A stretch of 16,228 nucleotides of DNA from Desulfobacula sp. (GTDB taxonomy: Bacteria > Desulfobacterota > Desulfobacteria > Desulfobacterales > Desulfobacteraceae): positions 1-16,228 of the forward strand of contig JAOZRI010000017.1 in NCBI GenBank assembly GCA_029940235.1, read 5' to 3'. This document shows, piece after piece, positions 1 to 7,298 of the stretch. A program made the position numbers and the translations under genes. How positions within the stretch are numbered: the first letter of the stretch is position 1; each line of letters opens with the position of its first letter. The notes beneath the pieces were generated by a model, which was not told where the DNA came from, did not search any database, and worked only from the letters and a program-made list of their open reading frames with translations.

Positions 1-37
1 CTTTTCCATTAATAGTTGTTGTAAATGTTTTTTCCAT
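1..37 (-). CDS. pnp: Polyribonucleotide nucleotidyltransferase (PNPase), N-terminal fragment cut by the window edge
   Basis: Only the first 12 codons are present, reading MEKTFTTTINGK on the minus strand from an ATG at 37-35. An AGGA-type ribosome binding site lies 7 nt upstream. The start resembles PNPase N-termini, and the position directly after rpsO is the near-universal place for pnp. PNPase is a phosphorolytic 3'-to-5' exoribonuclease and degradosome partner. The identification rests mainly on context (truB-rpsO-pnp) and on the long stem-loop between rpsO and this start, a known hallmark of pnp leaders. The rest of the gene lies off the left edge. Confidence 0.8.
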   Translation of the reverse strand, partial: MEKTFTTTINGK

Positions 38-57
38 AATTTTTTCCTATAATAAGT

Positions 58-216
58 AAGGCGAAAATGATAAGGAAATTTCTAAAAATTATAAACCCGC
101 ATGTCTGACATCAAACCTGATACTCTTAAAGATCAAAAATTGTCGGCTACTTAAAATTATAAATTTAATGGCAGGCATGCGAACTTATCTAAAAATTTCC
201 CTTAACATTGTCGCTT
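58..216 (-). promoter_or_regulatory. pnp leader: long two-part hairpin, candidate RNase III processing site
   Basis: In the minus-strand transcript, the arm at 216-188 pairs with the arm at 86-58. Roughly 26 pairs form over about 29 nt, with two mismatches, a one-base bulge and G-U wobbles. After an internal loop, a second stem pairs 181-164 with 115-98: 16 of 18 positions pair, one of them G-U, and two are mismatched. In enterobacteria the pnp leader between rpsO and pnp carries a long stem that RNase III cuts and PNPase then uses to repress its own synthesis. Position and shape fit that role here, but cleavage itself is inference. The substitutions inside the arms argue for a maintained RNA structure rather than a fresh repeat insertion. 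Confidence 0.6.
156..183 (-). promoter_or_regulatory. Possible internal pnp promoter
   Basis: On the minus strand a TTCGCA -35-like hexamer (183-178) is followed after 16 bp by a perfect TATAAT (161-156). It lies inside the long pnp-leader hairpin. A transcript from here would lack the 5' arm of the RNase III stem. The -35 box is poor and the surroundings are AT-rich, so this may be chance. Confidence 0.25.
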
Positions 217-219
217 AAA

Positions 220-262
220 AATAATAAACCGGTTTTTGACCAAACATAGTCAAAAACCGGTT
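220..262 (-). terminator. Rho-independent terminator after rpsO
   Basis: A perfect 14-bp inverted repeat (262-249 against 240-227, AACCGGTTTTTGAC and complement) has an 8-nt loop. On the minus strand it is followed by a T-rich run (TATTATTTTT). It lies 11 nt past the rpsO stop. It should end or attenuate rpsO transcription before pnp, as the rpsO terminator does in E. coli. On the plus strand the stem is not followed by a clear T-tract, so minus polarity is preferred. Confidence 0.8.
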
Positions 263-273
263 GTGTTTCATTG

Positions 274-543
274 TTATCGTCTTAATCCGAGTTCTTCAAT
301 CAGGGAACGATATCTGTTTATATCTTTTTTCTTGAGATAATCAAGAAGGCTTCTGCGCCTTCCAACAAGGATCAGCAAACCACGTCTTGAATGATGATCT
401 TTTTTGTGCTCTTTGAGATGCTCTGTAAGATAAGAAATACGGTGGGTTAAAATTGCAACCTGCACTTCTGGTGAACCTGTGTCAGAATCATGAATTTTAA
501 ATTTTTCAATCATCTCCTCTTTGTTTTCTGCTAATAAAACCAC
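274..543 (-). CDS. rpsO: 30S ribosomal protein S15
   Basis: This 89-residue protein has the usual S15 length. It contains the conserved TGSPEVQVA stretch (22-30), the [12 protein letters not shown] segment (46-57) that contacts 16S rRNA, and the family's C-terminal GLRR. S15 is a primary binder of the 16S central domain and nucleates platform assembly. The start is GTG (543-541), chosen because AAAGGAG lies 7 nt upstream and the reading begins at the usual S15 N-terminus. The gene lies between truB and pnp, the standard order. It has its own likely promoter and a structured leader upstream and a strong terminator downstream, so it may be expressed partly independently of the nusA-infB operon. 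Confidence 0.97.
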   Translation of the reverse strand: MVLLAENKEEMIEKFKIHDSDTGSPEVQVAILTHRISYLTEHLKEHKKDHHSRRGLLILVGRRRSLLDYLKKKDINRYRSLIEELGLRR

Positions 544-577
544 TTTAAAACTCCTTTATATGGAATAAATAAAATAT

Positions 578-662
578 GGTATTTTTCAACAATCCGCTCT
601 TTTATGATTTCCCATCCAATATTCCATTCAGAAAAAAGAAATGCAGAGCAGATTGTTATACC
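578..662 (-). promoter_or_regulatory. rpsO 5' leader stem-loop, candidate S15 autoregulatory element
   Basis: On the minus strand the arm at 657-645 (AACAATCTGCTCT) pairs with 600-588 (AGAGCGGATTGTT) over 13 bp, with a single G-U wobble. A flanking GGTAT/ATACC pair (662-658 with 582-578) closes the base across an asymmetric bulge. The 44-nt apical region can add a small ATTTC/GAAAT stem. The structure ends 34 nt before the GTG start. S15 represses its own mRNA in many bacteria by binding structured leaders that differ between phyla. Position supports the same idea here, but S15 binding is not shown by sequence alone. Confidence 0.5.
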
Positions 663-668
663 ATTACA

Positions 669-696
669 AATATGTATAACTGTAACTTTATATCAA
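669..696 (-). promoter_or_regulatory. Possible rpsO promoter
   Basis: On the minus strand TTGATA (696-691) is followed after 16 bp by CATATT (674-669). It starts right after the truB stop codon. Transcription from it would begin just before the rpsO leader stem-loop, which makes the layout sensible. The -10 matches consensus at four of six positions, so confidence is low. Confidence 0.3.
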
Positions 697-1602
697 TTAA
701 CTTAAGAAAACGCAAGAATAATTATACTCCTGCCTATTTTCATCTATCTGCACTATGGCAAGCAACTCATTATTCTCATCTATTATCCCTATGGCTTGAC
801 CAGGTGCTGAAACAGGCGGTTCCATCTCCTTGGTTGAAAGCTTCTGCCCAAATTTAATTTTTCTCATCAAAGAGCTGCCCACCACAATTTTAGGCATAAA
901 TTCAAGACAATCTGACATGGAAATAATTCTATCTTGTGCAGCATATTTATCAAGAGCTTCAAGTTCAGAAAGTTCAATGGCATTTTTAAGTTTGAATGCG
1001 CTGGACTGTGTTCTGCAAAGTTTTGAAAGATGGGCTCCACACCCAAGCTTTCTTCCCATGTCAAAGGCAAGGCTTCTAATATAGGTTCCTGAAGAACAAA
1101 AGACCTCAATATCAAAAAAAGGCAATTTAATCTGCTTGATTTTCAGGCTGAAAATTTCAATCTGCCTTGGTGGTTTTGTAATTTTCTTTCCCTGGCGCGC
1201 AAGTTTATACAGGGGTTGACCCTTATGCTTTAAAGCAGAAAAAGCTGGAGGAACTTGATCCTGTACACCCACAAAAGATCTTATAACTTGCTCGAGGTCT
1301 TCTTTGGTAAGTGTACCCATTACATCATCTGATGCTGTAATGGTGGTCTTACCTGTTAAATCATAGGTGTCAGTCTCCCTGCCAAGGCAGACTCTTGCAA
1401 GGTATTTTTTATGACCTTCAAGGAAAAATTGCGAAATTCTGGTTGCCTTGTTAATGGCACAAAGCAACAGTCCCGTGGCAAATGGATCAAGGGTACCTGT
1501 ATGTCCAATTTTTTTAATTCCAAAGGCTTTTTTAACGCGGGAGACCACTCGAGCTGAAGATATACCCTCTGGCTTATTAATTGCTATGATGCCGTTTTTC
1601 AT
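697..1602 (-). CDS. truB: tRNA pseudouridine(55) synthase TruB
   Basis: This 301-residue protein has the family motif GHTGTLDP at 33-40, whose Asp39 is the expected catalytic nucleophile. The KPEGISS segment near the N-terminus is also typical. The C-terminal ~60 residues fit a PUA-like RNA-binding extension. TruB converts U55 in the T-loop of tRNAs to pseudouridine and acts as a tRNA chaperone. The ATG at 1602-1600 lies at the usual N-terminus (MKNGIIAINKPEG). There is no clear Shine-Dalgarno; instead a long hairpin ends 8 nt upstream of the start. A 124-nt gap separates it from rbfA, where many bacteria carry an nrnA-type DHH phosphoesterase gene; none is present here. Confidence 0.96.
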   Translation of the reverse strand: MKNGIIAINKPEGISSARVVSRVKKAFGIKKIGHTGTLDPFATGLLLCAINKATRISQFFLEGHKKYLARVCLGRETDTYDLTGKTTITASDDVMGTLTKEDLEQVIRSFVGVQDQVPPAFSALKHKGQPLYKLARQGKKITKPPRQIEIFSLKIKQIKLPFFDIEVFCSSGTYIRSLAFDMGRKLGCGAHLSKLCRTQSSAFKLKNAIELSELEALDKYAAQDRIISMSDCLEFMPKIVVGSSLMRKIKFGQKLSTKEMEPPVSAPGQAIGIIDENNELLAIVQIDENRQEYNYSCVFLS

Positions 1603-1610
1603 CTATTTAT

Positions 1611-1668
1611 TGCACGGACAGACCTGAATGCCTGAACATGTACATATCCTTGTCAGTCTGTCCTTGCA
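1611..1668 (-). promoter_or_regulatory. Stem-loop immediately upstream of truB
   Basis: The segments 1611-1623 and 1656-1668 form an inverted repeat, TGCA-x-GGACAGAC, matching at 12 of 13 positions with a 32-nt loop. The loop contains a small ATGTACAT palindrome. In the truB mRNA the base of the stem lies 8 nt before the ATG, which occupies the place of a normal ribosome binding site. Possible roles are control of truB translation or an RNA-processing site between rbfA and truB. No T-run follows on either strand, so it is not a classical terminator. Confidence 0.45.
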
Positions 1669-1726
1669 CCTGTCTCTACATGGGTTAAAAAAATAGTGAA
1701 ATTTAAAATCCAACAAGGTAGTTTTC

Positions 1727-2086
1727 TTACTCTTCAGATATTCCAATATTGGCAGATTTAATCAATGCGTCCATCTCGGCTGCCTTGTCAAAAGAATCAT
1801 CATAGAAAAATTTCAAATCCGGCATATATTTTAATCCGAGCTTGGGTGCAATTCTTTTTTTAATAAAACCTTTGGAATTTTTAAATCCTTTAAGGGCCTG
1901 TGAAATTCGCTTTTTATCTCCAAAAACAGTGATATAAATATGGGCAACCCGAAGGTCAGGGGTCATCTTGACACCGCTGATGGTAGCCATCTCAATCCTT
2001 GGATCCTGCATTTTTTTGCTCAAAAGTTCAGTAATAGCTTGTTGAATTTTACCACTGATTCTTTCAGCTCTTGTATAGGGTTTCAT
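1727..2086 (-). CDS. rbfA: Ribosome-binding factor A
   Basis: This 119-residue protein has typical RbfA length and features. The N-terminal RAERISGKIQQAITELLSKK helix is followed by DPRIEMATISGV, a segment with LRVAHIYITVFG, and the KLGLKYMPDLKFFYDDSFD stretch characteristic of the family's KH-like fold. RbfA binds the 30S subunit and assists late 16S rRNA 5'-end maturation, notably in the cold. The ATG lies 8 nt after the infB stop. The only ribosome-binding signal is a weak AAAG, so translation is probably coupled to infB. In many species a ylxP (DUF503) gene separates infB and rbfA; here they are adjacent. Confidence 0.95.
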   Translation of the reverse strand: MKPYTRAERISGKIQQAITELLSKKMQDPRIEMATISGVKMTPDLRVAHIYITVFGDKKRISQALKGFKNSKGFIKKRIAPKLGLKYMPDLKFFYDDSFDKAAEMDALIKSANIGISEE

Positions 2087-2094
2087 CTTTAAAA

Positions 2095-5046
2095 TTAATC
2101 AGCTTTATACTTTCTCTCTTCAACTTCATAGCATTCAATAACATCACCCACCTTGATATCATTAAATTTTTCCAAGCCAATACCGCATTCAAAGCCCTGT
2201 TCCACCTCTTTGACATCATCTTTAAATCGGCGCAGAGATGAGATCTGTGTATCACGTTTGATTACACCATCTCTCAGGAGCCTTACATTTTTGCCTCGGA
2301 TAACCTTGCCTTGAGAAATCTGACAGCCTGCAATTGTACCCATTTTTGGAATTACAAAGACATCACTAACATCTGCCTGGCCTATGATATTTTCATGGAA
2401 TGTTGAAGGCATCATGCCATCAAGAGCAGATTTAATGTCATTTATCACATCATAGATAATATCATAAAACCGCATATCCACATGCTCCTCTTTGGCAAGT
2501 GTTCGGATCTGGGGTGTGGGTCGTACATTAAAACCTACGATAATTGCATCGGAAACAGCTGCCAGGGCAATATCAGAATCATTAATAGTACCAGTACCAG
2601 AATGGACTATTTTAATATCCACTTCCTCTTTGGCAAGATCTTTTAATGAATCATTCAATGCTTCGATGGAGCCTTGAACATCTGCTTTAACAATAAGTCT
2701 AAGTTCTTTAATTGCTGCAGTACCAAGGTTTTCAAACATCTTCTCAAGGTTAGCCCGGCTTTTTTTGGCAAGCTCTTTTGCTCTCTGTTTCTGCATTCTG
2801 TGGCCGGCAATCTGCTTTGCATCTTTATCAGAGGCCACTGCAATAAATTCATCTCCGGCATTTGGCACACCATTTAAACCAACAATTTCAGCTGGTGTAC
2901 TTGGGCCTGCTTTGTGGAATCTGTTTCCGCCATCATCAATCATTGCCCTTATTTTACCCGAATGTAATCCGCATACCACAGAGTCACCATCAGACAGAGT
3001 TCCCTGTTTAACAAGAACAGTTGCCACAGGACCACGTCCAGTATCCAATCTTGATTCAACCACATAACCAGATGCTTTTTTATCAGAATTTGCCCGTAGT
3101 TCCAAAACTTCAGACTGGAGTAAAATCATTTCAAGAAGTTCATCAATACCATCTCCTGTCTTTGCAGAAACTTTAACAAAAATAGTATCCCCACCCCAAT
3201 CTTCAGCAAGCAGATCAAATTCAGAAAGTTCACGCATGACCCTGTCAGGATCAGCTCCATCCTTGTCCATTTTATTAACAGCAACCAAAACCGGTACTCC
3301 TGCTGCCTTGGAGTGATTTATTGCCTCTTTGGTCTGGGGCATAACTCCATCATCTGCGGCAACAACAAGGATAACAATATCCGTAACCTTGGCTCCTCTG
3401 GCCCTCATTGCAGTAAAGGCAGCATGACCTGGAGTATCAAGAAAGGTAATCTGTCCGCCATTTGAGGTTTTAACATTATATGCACCAATGTGCTGGGTAA
3501 TACCACCAGCTTCACCACTGGTGATCTTAGATTCTCTGATTACATCAAGAAGTGAAGTTTTCCCATGGTCAACATGGCCCATGATGGTAACTACCGGAGC
3601 TCTTTCAGTAAGGTTGCCGTCATCGCCATCATCATTTACAATACTAAGCAGAGTCTCCTCTTCAAAGGATGCTTTTTCCACCTCAAAATTAAATTCTGTG
3701 GCAACCAGTGCAGCTGTATCAAAATCAATTGTCTGATTCACCGTTGCCATGACACCCATACCCATCAACTTGGCAATCATCTCATTTGCTTTAATACCCA
3801 TACGTTTTGCAAGTTCTGCAAGTTCGATGGCCTCATCAATTTTAATACGCCTTTTTATGGCCTTGGGTGTTGTAATCTGGGTTTGCTGATAATTTTCCTT
3901 TCTCCCTTTTGCTCCCTTTTTACCACGTTTTTTTCTGCCTCGACCGCCTTTATATAGTGCAGCGCCTTCAACGATAGATTTTTTCCTGCGTTTTTGTCTT
4001 TTTACAAAAGGCTTGTCACCATCAAAGCCAGGCTTTCTTTTATCTTTTTTCCGTTTCTCATCACCTGGCTGGGGTGGTTCAATGGGTGGGGCAGCAGTAG
4101 CAGCAGAAGATGGTTTTGCATGCTCTTTCTTACTAAATTGTTTTTTTCTGATACCTGGTTTAGGCCTGGAACTTCTAACTTTTTTTCTGTCATCCCCAGA
4201 CTTGGCTTTTTTCAAATTTTCAAGGACTGATGGGTCTGCAATTTTAACAATCTTGGCAGGGGTAGATTTTTTCTTTCTCTTTTTTGGCTTCTCTCTCTTA
4301 TCTTGTATCTCTTTTTTATCTTCTTCCTTGGGAACGGCCGCAGTGACATCATCCTGCTTTTTTAAAGGCTTTTCCTTCTGTTTTTCTATATCAGGTTTCT
4401 CTTCTTGGGTTTTCTTCTCTTCTTTTTTGTCTGCCTTTGCCTTCTCAATTTTTGATTTTTTCTTTTTCTTAGAGCTGGCTACTGGTTTTTCAACTTCCTG
4501 CACAGGATCAGGTTCAGACTCTTCTTTTTCAGTAACAACAGGCTTAACTATTTTAGCAGGTGCAGATTGTTTTTTCTTCTTTTTCTTAGATTTTGTAGTC
4601 TCTTTTTTAGGAGCAGGAGTTTTTTTCTTGTCAATTGTTTCTTTACTCTCTTTTTGCTTCTCTCCGGAAGTGTCAGATGCAGAAATATCAGGTTTGTCAG
4701 TCTCTGGTTCTTTTACAACTTCTTCTTTTACAACTTTCTTGCTTGTGGAGGTATCTGTCTGTTCAGATTTATCTTCTTCTATGGTGATGGCTTCCTGTTC
4801 AATTTCAGACTCAACTGTCTCGTCAGCAGATGGCTTCCGCCGACGTATGACAGATGGTTTTATTTTAACAACAGACTGTTTTTTCTTTTTTCCGAGAAGC
4901 ATCTTTTTAATTTTGCCAATATCACTATTTTCAAGAGAACTCATATGGCTTTTAACTTCAATTTTCAACTCTTTCATCTTATTAAGAAGCGCTTTGTTCG
5001 TCATATTCAGATCTTTAGCTAACTCATATACCCTGATCTTCGCCAT
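2095..5046 (-). CDS. infB: Translation initiation factor IF-2
   Basis: IF2 is a GTPase that brings fMet-tRNA to the 30S subunit and promotes 50S joining. The 983-residue product starts with an IF2_N domain (about 1-50, [15 protein letters not shown]). A very long Lys/Glu-rich low-complexity linker follows (about 55-390), then a second IF2_N-like domain (about 395-450). The G domain has G1 GHVDHGKT at 490-497, G3 DTPGH at 537-541, G4 NKMD at 591-594 and a SAK G5. The beta-barrel and C-terminal fMet-tRNA-binding domains then follow to the end. A GGGGG Shine-Dalgarno about 7 nt upstream supports the ATG at 5046-5044. It follows nusA after 69 nt and precedes rbfA by 8 nt. The lysine-rich linker creates long antisense open frames that are not genes. 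Confidence 0.98.
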   Translation of the reverse strand: MAKIRVYELAKDLNMTNKALLNKMKELKIEVKSHMSSLENSDIGKIKKMLLGKKKKQSVVKIKPSVIRRRKPSADETVESEIEQEAITIEEDKSEQTDTSTSKKVVKEEVVKEPETDKPDISASDTSGEKQKESKETIDKKKTPAPKKETTKSKKKKKKQSAPAKIVKPVVTEKEESEPDPVQEVEKPVASSKKKKKSKIEKAKADKKEEKKTQEEKPDIEKQKEKPLKKQDDVTAAVPKEEDKKEIQDKREKPKKRKKKSTPAKIVKIADPSVLENLKKAKSGDDRKKVRSSRPKPGIRKKQFSKKEHAKPSSAATAAPPIEPPQPGDEKRKKDKRKPGFDGDKPFVKRQKRRKKSIVEGAALYKGGRGRKKRGKKGAKGRKENYQQTQITTPKAIKRRIKIDEAIELAELAKRMGIKANEMIAKLMGMGVMATVNQTIDFDTAALVATEFNFEVEKASFEEETLLSIVNDDGDDGNLTERAPVVTIMGHVDHGKTSLLDVIRESKITSGEAGGITQHIGAYNVKTSNGGQITFLDTPGHAAFTAMRARGAKVTDIVILVVAADDGVMPQTKEAINHSKAAGVPVLVAVNKMDKDGADPDRVMRELSEFDLLAEDWGGDTIFVKVSAKTGDGIDELLEMILLQSEVLELRANSDKKASGYVVESRLDTGRGPVATVLVKQGTLSDGDSVVCGLHSGKIRAMIDDGGNRFHKAGPSTPAEIVGLNGVPNAGDEFIAVASDKDAKQIAGHRMQKQRAKELAKKSRANLEKMFENLGTAAIKELRLIVKADVQGSIEALNDSLKDLAKEEVDIKIVHSGTGTINDSDIALAAVSDAIIVGFNVRPTPQIRTLAKEEHVDMRFYDIIYDVINDIKSALDGMMPSTFHENIIGQADVSDVFVIPKMGTIAGCQISQGKVIRGKNVRLLRDGVIKRDTQISSLRRFKDDVKEVEQGFECGIGLEKFNDIKVGDVIECYEVEERKYKAD

Positions 5047-5115
5047 TTATTGCCCCCAAGTAATACTATTTATTTTTCTTTTGTTCTGCAATTTATTAGT
5101 TCTATACTATCTGTA

Positions 5116-6504
5116 TTAATTATCTTTATCTTCTTGAACAGCCTGATCATCTTCAGGCTCTTCTTTGGACTCTTTTTCTGGCTCTTCTTGTTCTTTTGCT
5201 TCTACTTGTGTATCTGAGGATAGATCTGCTGTCTCTGCCACTTTCTGAGCCTCAAGCAGTTCTTCATCTTTTACCAAAATTGTTTTTGCCTCTTCAACAA
5301 TCTCTTTTGCCCTGGATTCTTCCAGATCACTTACTGAAACAATATCTTCAATTTCAGCCTGTGCTATATCCACAATAGAAGAATACCCTCCTTTGAAAAG
5401 AGCTTCTGCCAAAGATAATCCCACATCCGTAAGCCTCATGAGGCTGTCATATCCCTGTTTTAATTCACGGCTGTACTCTTCTTCGCTGGTTACTTCGAGA
5501 TGCCAGCCTGTTATTTCACAGGCAAGGGAAACATTCTGTCCACCTTTACCTATCGCAATGGAAAGGTATTCATCATTTACAATTACCTCCATGGATTGAT
5601 TATCTTCATCAATAATCACCCTTGCTATTTCAGCCGGAGAGAGAGCATTACAGACAAATCTTGCTATATCCGGACTCCATTGAACAATATCAATTTTCTC
5701 ACCGCGAAGTTCTTGTACAATACTTTGAACTCTGTTGCCTTTCATTCCCACACAGGCTCCAACCGGATCAACATCAGAATCAATGGAAGATACAGCAATT
5801 TTTGCTCTTAACCCTGGTACCCTGGCGGCCCCGCGCAGTGTTACAATGCCTTCTGCAACTTCCGGGACTTCAGTTTTAAACAGTTCAACCAGAAATTCAG
5901 GATGGGTGCGGGATAAAAGGATCTGTGCACCCTTTGACTCTTCTAATACATCCAGAACATAGGCTCTGATGCGATCTCCCCGCTTATAATTTTCCCTTGG
6001 CATCTGATCTCTTGGTCTTAAAACTGCTTCTGCCTGCCCCAGGTTGGCAATAATGCTGCCTCTGTCAAAACGCTGAACAATACCATTAATAATTTTTCCT
6101 TTTTTATGGATAAAATTTTCATAGACTGCATTTCTTTCAGCTTCTCTCATTTTCTGAATTATGACCTGCTTGGCTGACTGGGCAGCAATGCGACCAAATT
6201 CTTCTGTATCTATCCTGATTCCAAGGCTGTCTCCTATCTCACACTCTGGATCATATTCATAACCCTCTTCAAGGGTTAATTCACTATCTGAATATTCAAC
6301 TTCTTCTACAACTTCTTTAAAATGGAAAACCTCAACATCACCACTCTTACTGTCATAATGAACCTCGATATCAGCTCTGGCTCCGATTTTTTTTCTTGCT
6401 GCTGAAATAATAGCCTCTTTTATAGTAGTAATTAGAACTTCAGCATCAATACCTTTTTCACGGCTCACCTGATCAATAACTCTTTTAATATCTGTGATAA
6501 ACAT
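5116..6504 (-). CDS. nusA: Transcription termination/antitermination factor NusA
   Basis: The 462-residue protein has an N-terminal RNA-polymerase-binding domain (1-~130) and an S1 domain (about 135-200). KH1 carries GMKGNRVQ at 253-260 and KH2 carries IGKGGQNVSLA at 318-328. One helix-hairpin-helix-type repeat follows (about 352-410), then a strongly acidic tail (about 425-462). NusA modulates pausing, intrinsic termination and rRNA antitermination. The single C-terminal repeat plus acidic tail differs from the two acidic repeats of E. coli NusA. The ATG follows the rimP stop by 3 nt, with GGAG inside the last rimP codons, so the pair is probably translationally coupled. Confidence 0.97.
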   Translation of the reverse strand: MFITDIKRVIDQVSREKGIDAEVLITTIKEAIISAARKKIGARADIEVHYDSKSGDVEVFHFKEVVEEVEYSDSELTLEEGYEYDPECEIGDSLGIRIDTEEFGRIAAQSAKQVIIQKMREAERNAVYENFIHKKGKIINGIVQRFDRGSIIANLGQAEAVLRPRDQMPRENYKRGDRIRAYVLDVLEESKGAQILLSRTHPEFLVELFKTEVPEVAEGIVTLRGAARVPGLRAKIAVSSIDSDVDPVGACVGMKGNRVQSIVQELRGEKIDIVQWSPDIARFVCNALSPAEIARVIIDEDNQSMEVIVNDEYLSIAIGKGGQNVSLACEITGWHLEVTSEEEYSRELKQGYDSLMRLTDVGLSLAEALFKGGYSSIVDIAQAEIEDIVSVSDLEESRAKEIVEEAKTILVKDEELLEAQKVAETADLSSDTQVEAKEQEEPEKESKEEPEDDQAVQEDKDN

Positions 6505-6507
6505 TCT

Positions 6508-6969
6508 TTATTGTTCTCCATTTTGGTGACCTGCAAGTTTAGCTTTGCTGATCACATGATCTGATATTTCAATTTGCTTTTTATCAATTAGAATTACAAC
6601 AGAATCATCATTAACTATTTCAAGAATTCCAATAAACTTTTTTTGATTCTCAATCAACTCATTTGTCCAGATTTTTACTCTCTCCCCCTTGAATCGATGA
6701 AAATCATTCTTTGTATTTAAAGGTCTGTTTGGGCCTGGTGACGACACTTCAAGTCGATATTTGCCAATATTGTCAATTTGAATATCAAGCAGATCACCAA
6801 GCTGGCGGCTGATATAGACACAATCAGCAAGTGTAATACCACCTTGCTTGTCCAGAAAAAGCCTGACAACCTTCTCCTGGTTACTTTTGACAATATCCAT
6901 ATGAACAAGCTCAAAATTTTCACCCTGGCACAATGGTTGAGCCACTTTTTTTATCTGGTCAATTAACAT
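6508..6969 (-). CDS. rimP: Ribosome maturation factor RimP
   Basis: This 153-residue protein carries the RimP signature YRLEVSSPGPNRPL in its middle, between an N-terminal alpha/beta domain and a C-terminal SH3-like barrel. RimP helps assemble the 30S subunit and almost always precedes nusA, as here. The ATG at 6969-6967 is the only sensible start in frame. The best ribosome-binding match (AGGA) is about 15 nt upstream, farther than usual, so initiation may be weak. A tRNA-Gly terminator lies upstream, so this gene probably opens the rimP-nusA-infB-rbfA-truB operon from its own promoter. Confidence 0.95.
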   Translation of the reverse strand: MLIDQIKKVAQPLCQGENFELVHMDIVKSNQEKVVRLFLDKQGGITLADCVYISRQLGDLLDIQIDNIGKYRLEVSSPGPNRPLNTKNDFHRFKGERVKIWTNELIENQKKFIGILEIVNDDSVVILIDKKQIEISDHVISKAKLAGHQNGEQ

Positions 6970-7008
6970 GCTGTTATGTGGCTTTCCTGTATTACTCTAA
7001 TTTTATTA

Positions 7009-7037
7009 ATTCTAACCATAGTTTTGTTCGTCCTTAA
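7009..7037 (-). promoter_or_regulatory. Possible rimP operon promoter
   Basis: On the minus strand TTAAGG (7037-7032) is followed after 17 bp by TAGAAT (7014-7009), a five-of-six -10 match. It lies just after the upstream terminator and about 40 nt before the rimP start, where an operon promoter is expected. The -35 is poor. Confidence 0.3.
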
Positions 7038-7041
7038 ATAC

Positions 7042-7062
7042 AAAAACGGGCAGATGCCCGTT
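7042..7062 (-). terminator. Rho-independent terminator downstream of tRNA-Gly
   Basis: A perfect 7-bp stem (AACGGGC, loop ATCT, GCCCGTT) is followed on the minus strand by further Ts (TTTGTATTT). It separates the pheT/tRNA transcript from rimP. Confidence 0.75.
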
Positions 7063-7178
7063 CCTACTACAACTTTAACCAATCTTTACCAAAAAAAATC
7101 AAAGGCTCAGATCATATCTGCTTTCCATCAATGGAACCTAATCTACCACATACCTGCCTTAAGTCACCTGCCTAAAGC
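7063..7178 (-). other. tRNA-Gly 3' trailer with a second hairpin and T-run
   Basis: This is the non-coding stretch between the tRNA and its terminator. On the minus strand it holds a tandem AGGCAGGT repeat, a small TTCCA/TGGAA hairpin (around 7123-7136) and a CAGAT/ATCTG hairpin (7120-7108). The latter is followed 9 nt later by eight Ts (7098-7091), which may act as a weak first terminator. No coding frame is supported here; a plus-strand open frame that runs through it is the antisense of the tRNA. Confidence 0.4.
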
Positions 7179-7254
7179 TGGAGCGGGCAACGAGACTCGA
7201 ACTCGCGACATCAAGCTTGGGAAGCTTGCACTCTACCAGCTGAGTTATGCCCGC
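7179..7254 (-). tRNA. tRNA-Gly (anticodon CCC), CCA encoded
   Basis: The minus strand folds into a complete cloverleaf. The acceptor stem is GCGGGCA/TGCCCGC, the D arm is ACTC/GAGT, and the anticodon arm is CAAGC/GCTTG with loop TTCCCAA. The T arm is GCGAG/CTCGT around TTCGAGT, with a discriminator T and an encoded CCA end. Counting within the 7-nt loop puts the anticodon at 7221-7219 as CCC, which reads GGG glycine codons. The acceptor GCGGGCA is typical of bacterial tRNA-Gly. It is a single-gene unit between pheT and rimP. Confidence 0.95.
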
Positions 7255-7265
7255 ATTAGCCAGTA

Positions 7266-7294
7266 AACTTACCAAACCCTGCTCGGTTTGTCAA
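7266..7294 (-). promoter_or_regulatory. Likely tRNA-Gly promoter, overlapping a hairpin after pheT
   Basis: On the minus strand a perfect TTGACA (7294-7289) is followed after 17 bp by TAAGTT (7271-7266). It is correctly placed to start a transcript about 5-7 nt ahead of the mature tRNA 5' end. The spacer contains a 6-bp inverted repeat (CAAACC/GGTTTG, 7273-7278 with 7285-7290). That repeat might also act as a weak end signal for pheT. The -10 box is only three of six. Confidence 0.45.
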
Positions 7295-7298
7295 TTTA

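Noticed and set aside
58..216. The long inverted repeat as a miniature transposable element
   Set aside because: Arms carry mismatches and wobbles, no target duplication is visible, and the location exactly matches the known pnp-leader hairpin position. A genome-wide copy search could still change this view.
576..857. 93-codon plus-strand open frame in the rpsO-truB region
   Set aside because: It crosses the structured rpsO leader and the truB 3' end in antisense; composition is not protein-like.
4013..5119. 368-codon open frame on the plus strand
   Set aside because: It is the exact antisense of the IF2 lysine-rich linker; the F/S/L-rich low-complexity product is an artefact of AAA/GAA-rich codons.
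6976..7266. 96-codon plus-strand open frame upstream of rimP
   Set aside because: Its C-terminal part is the antisense of the tRNA-Gly gene (the familiar ETRTRDIK artefact), and it runs through a terminator; no ribosome binding site or family resemblance.
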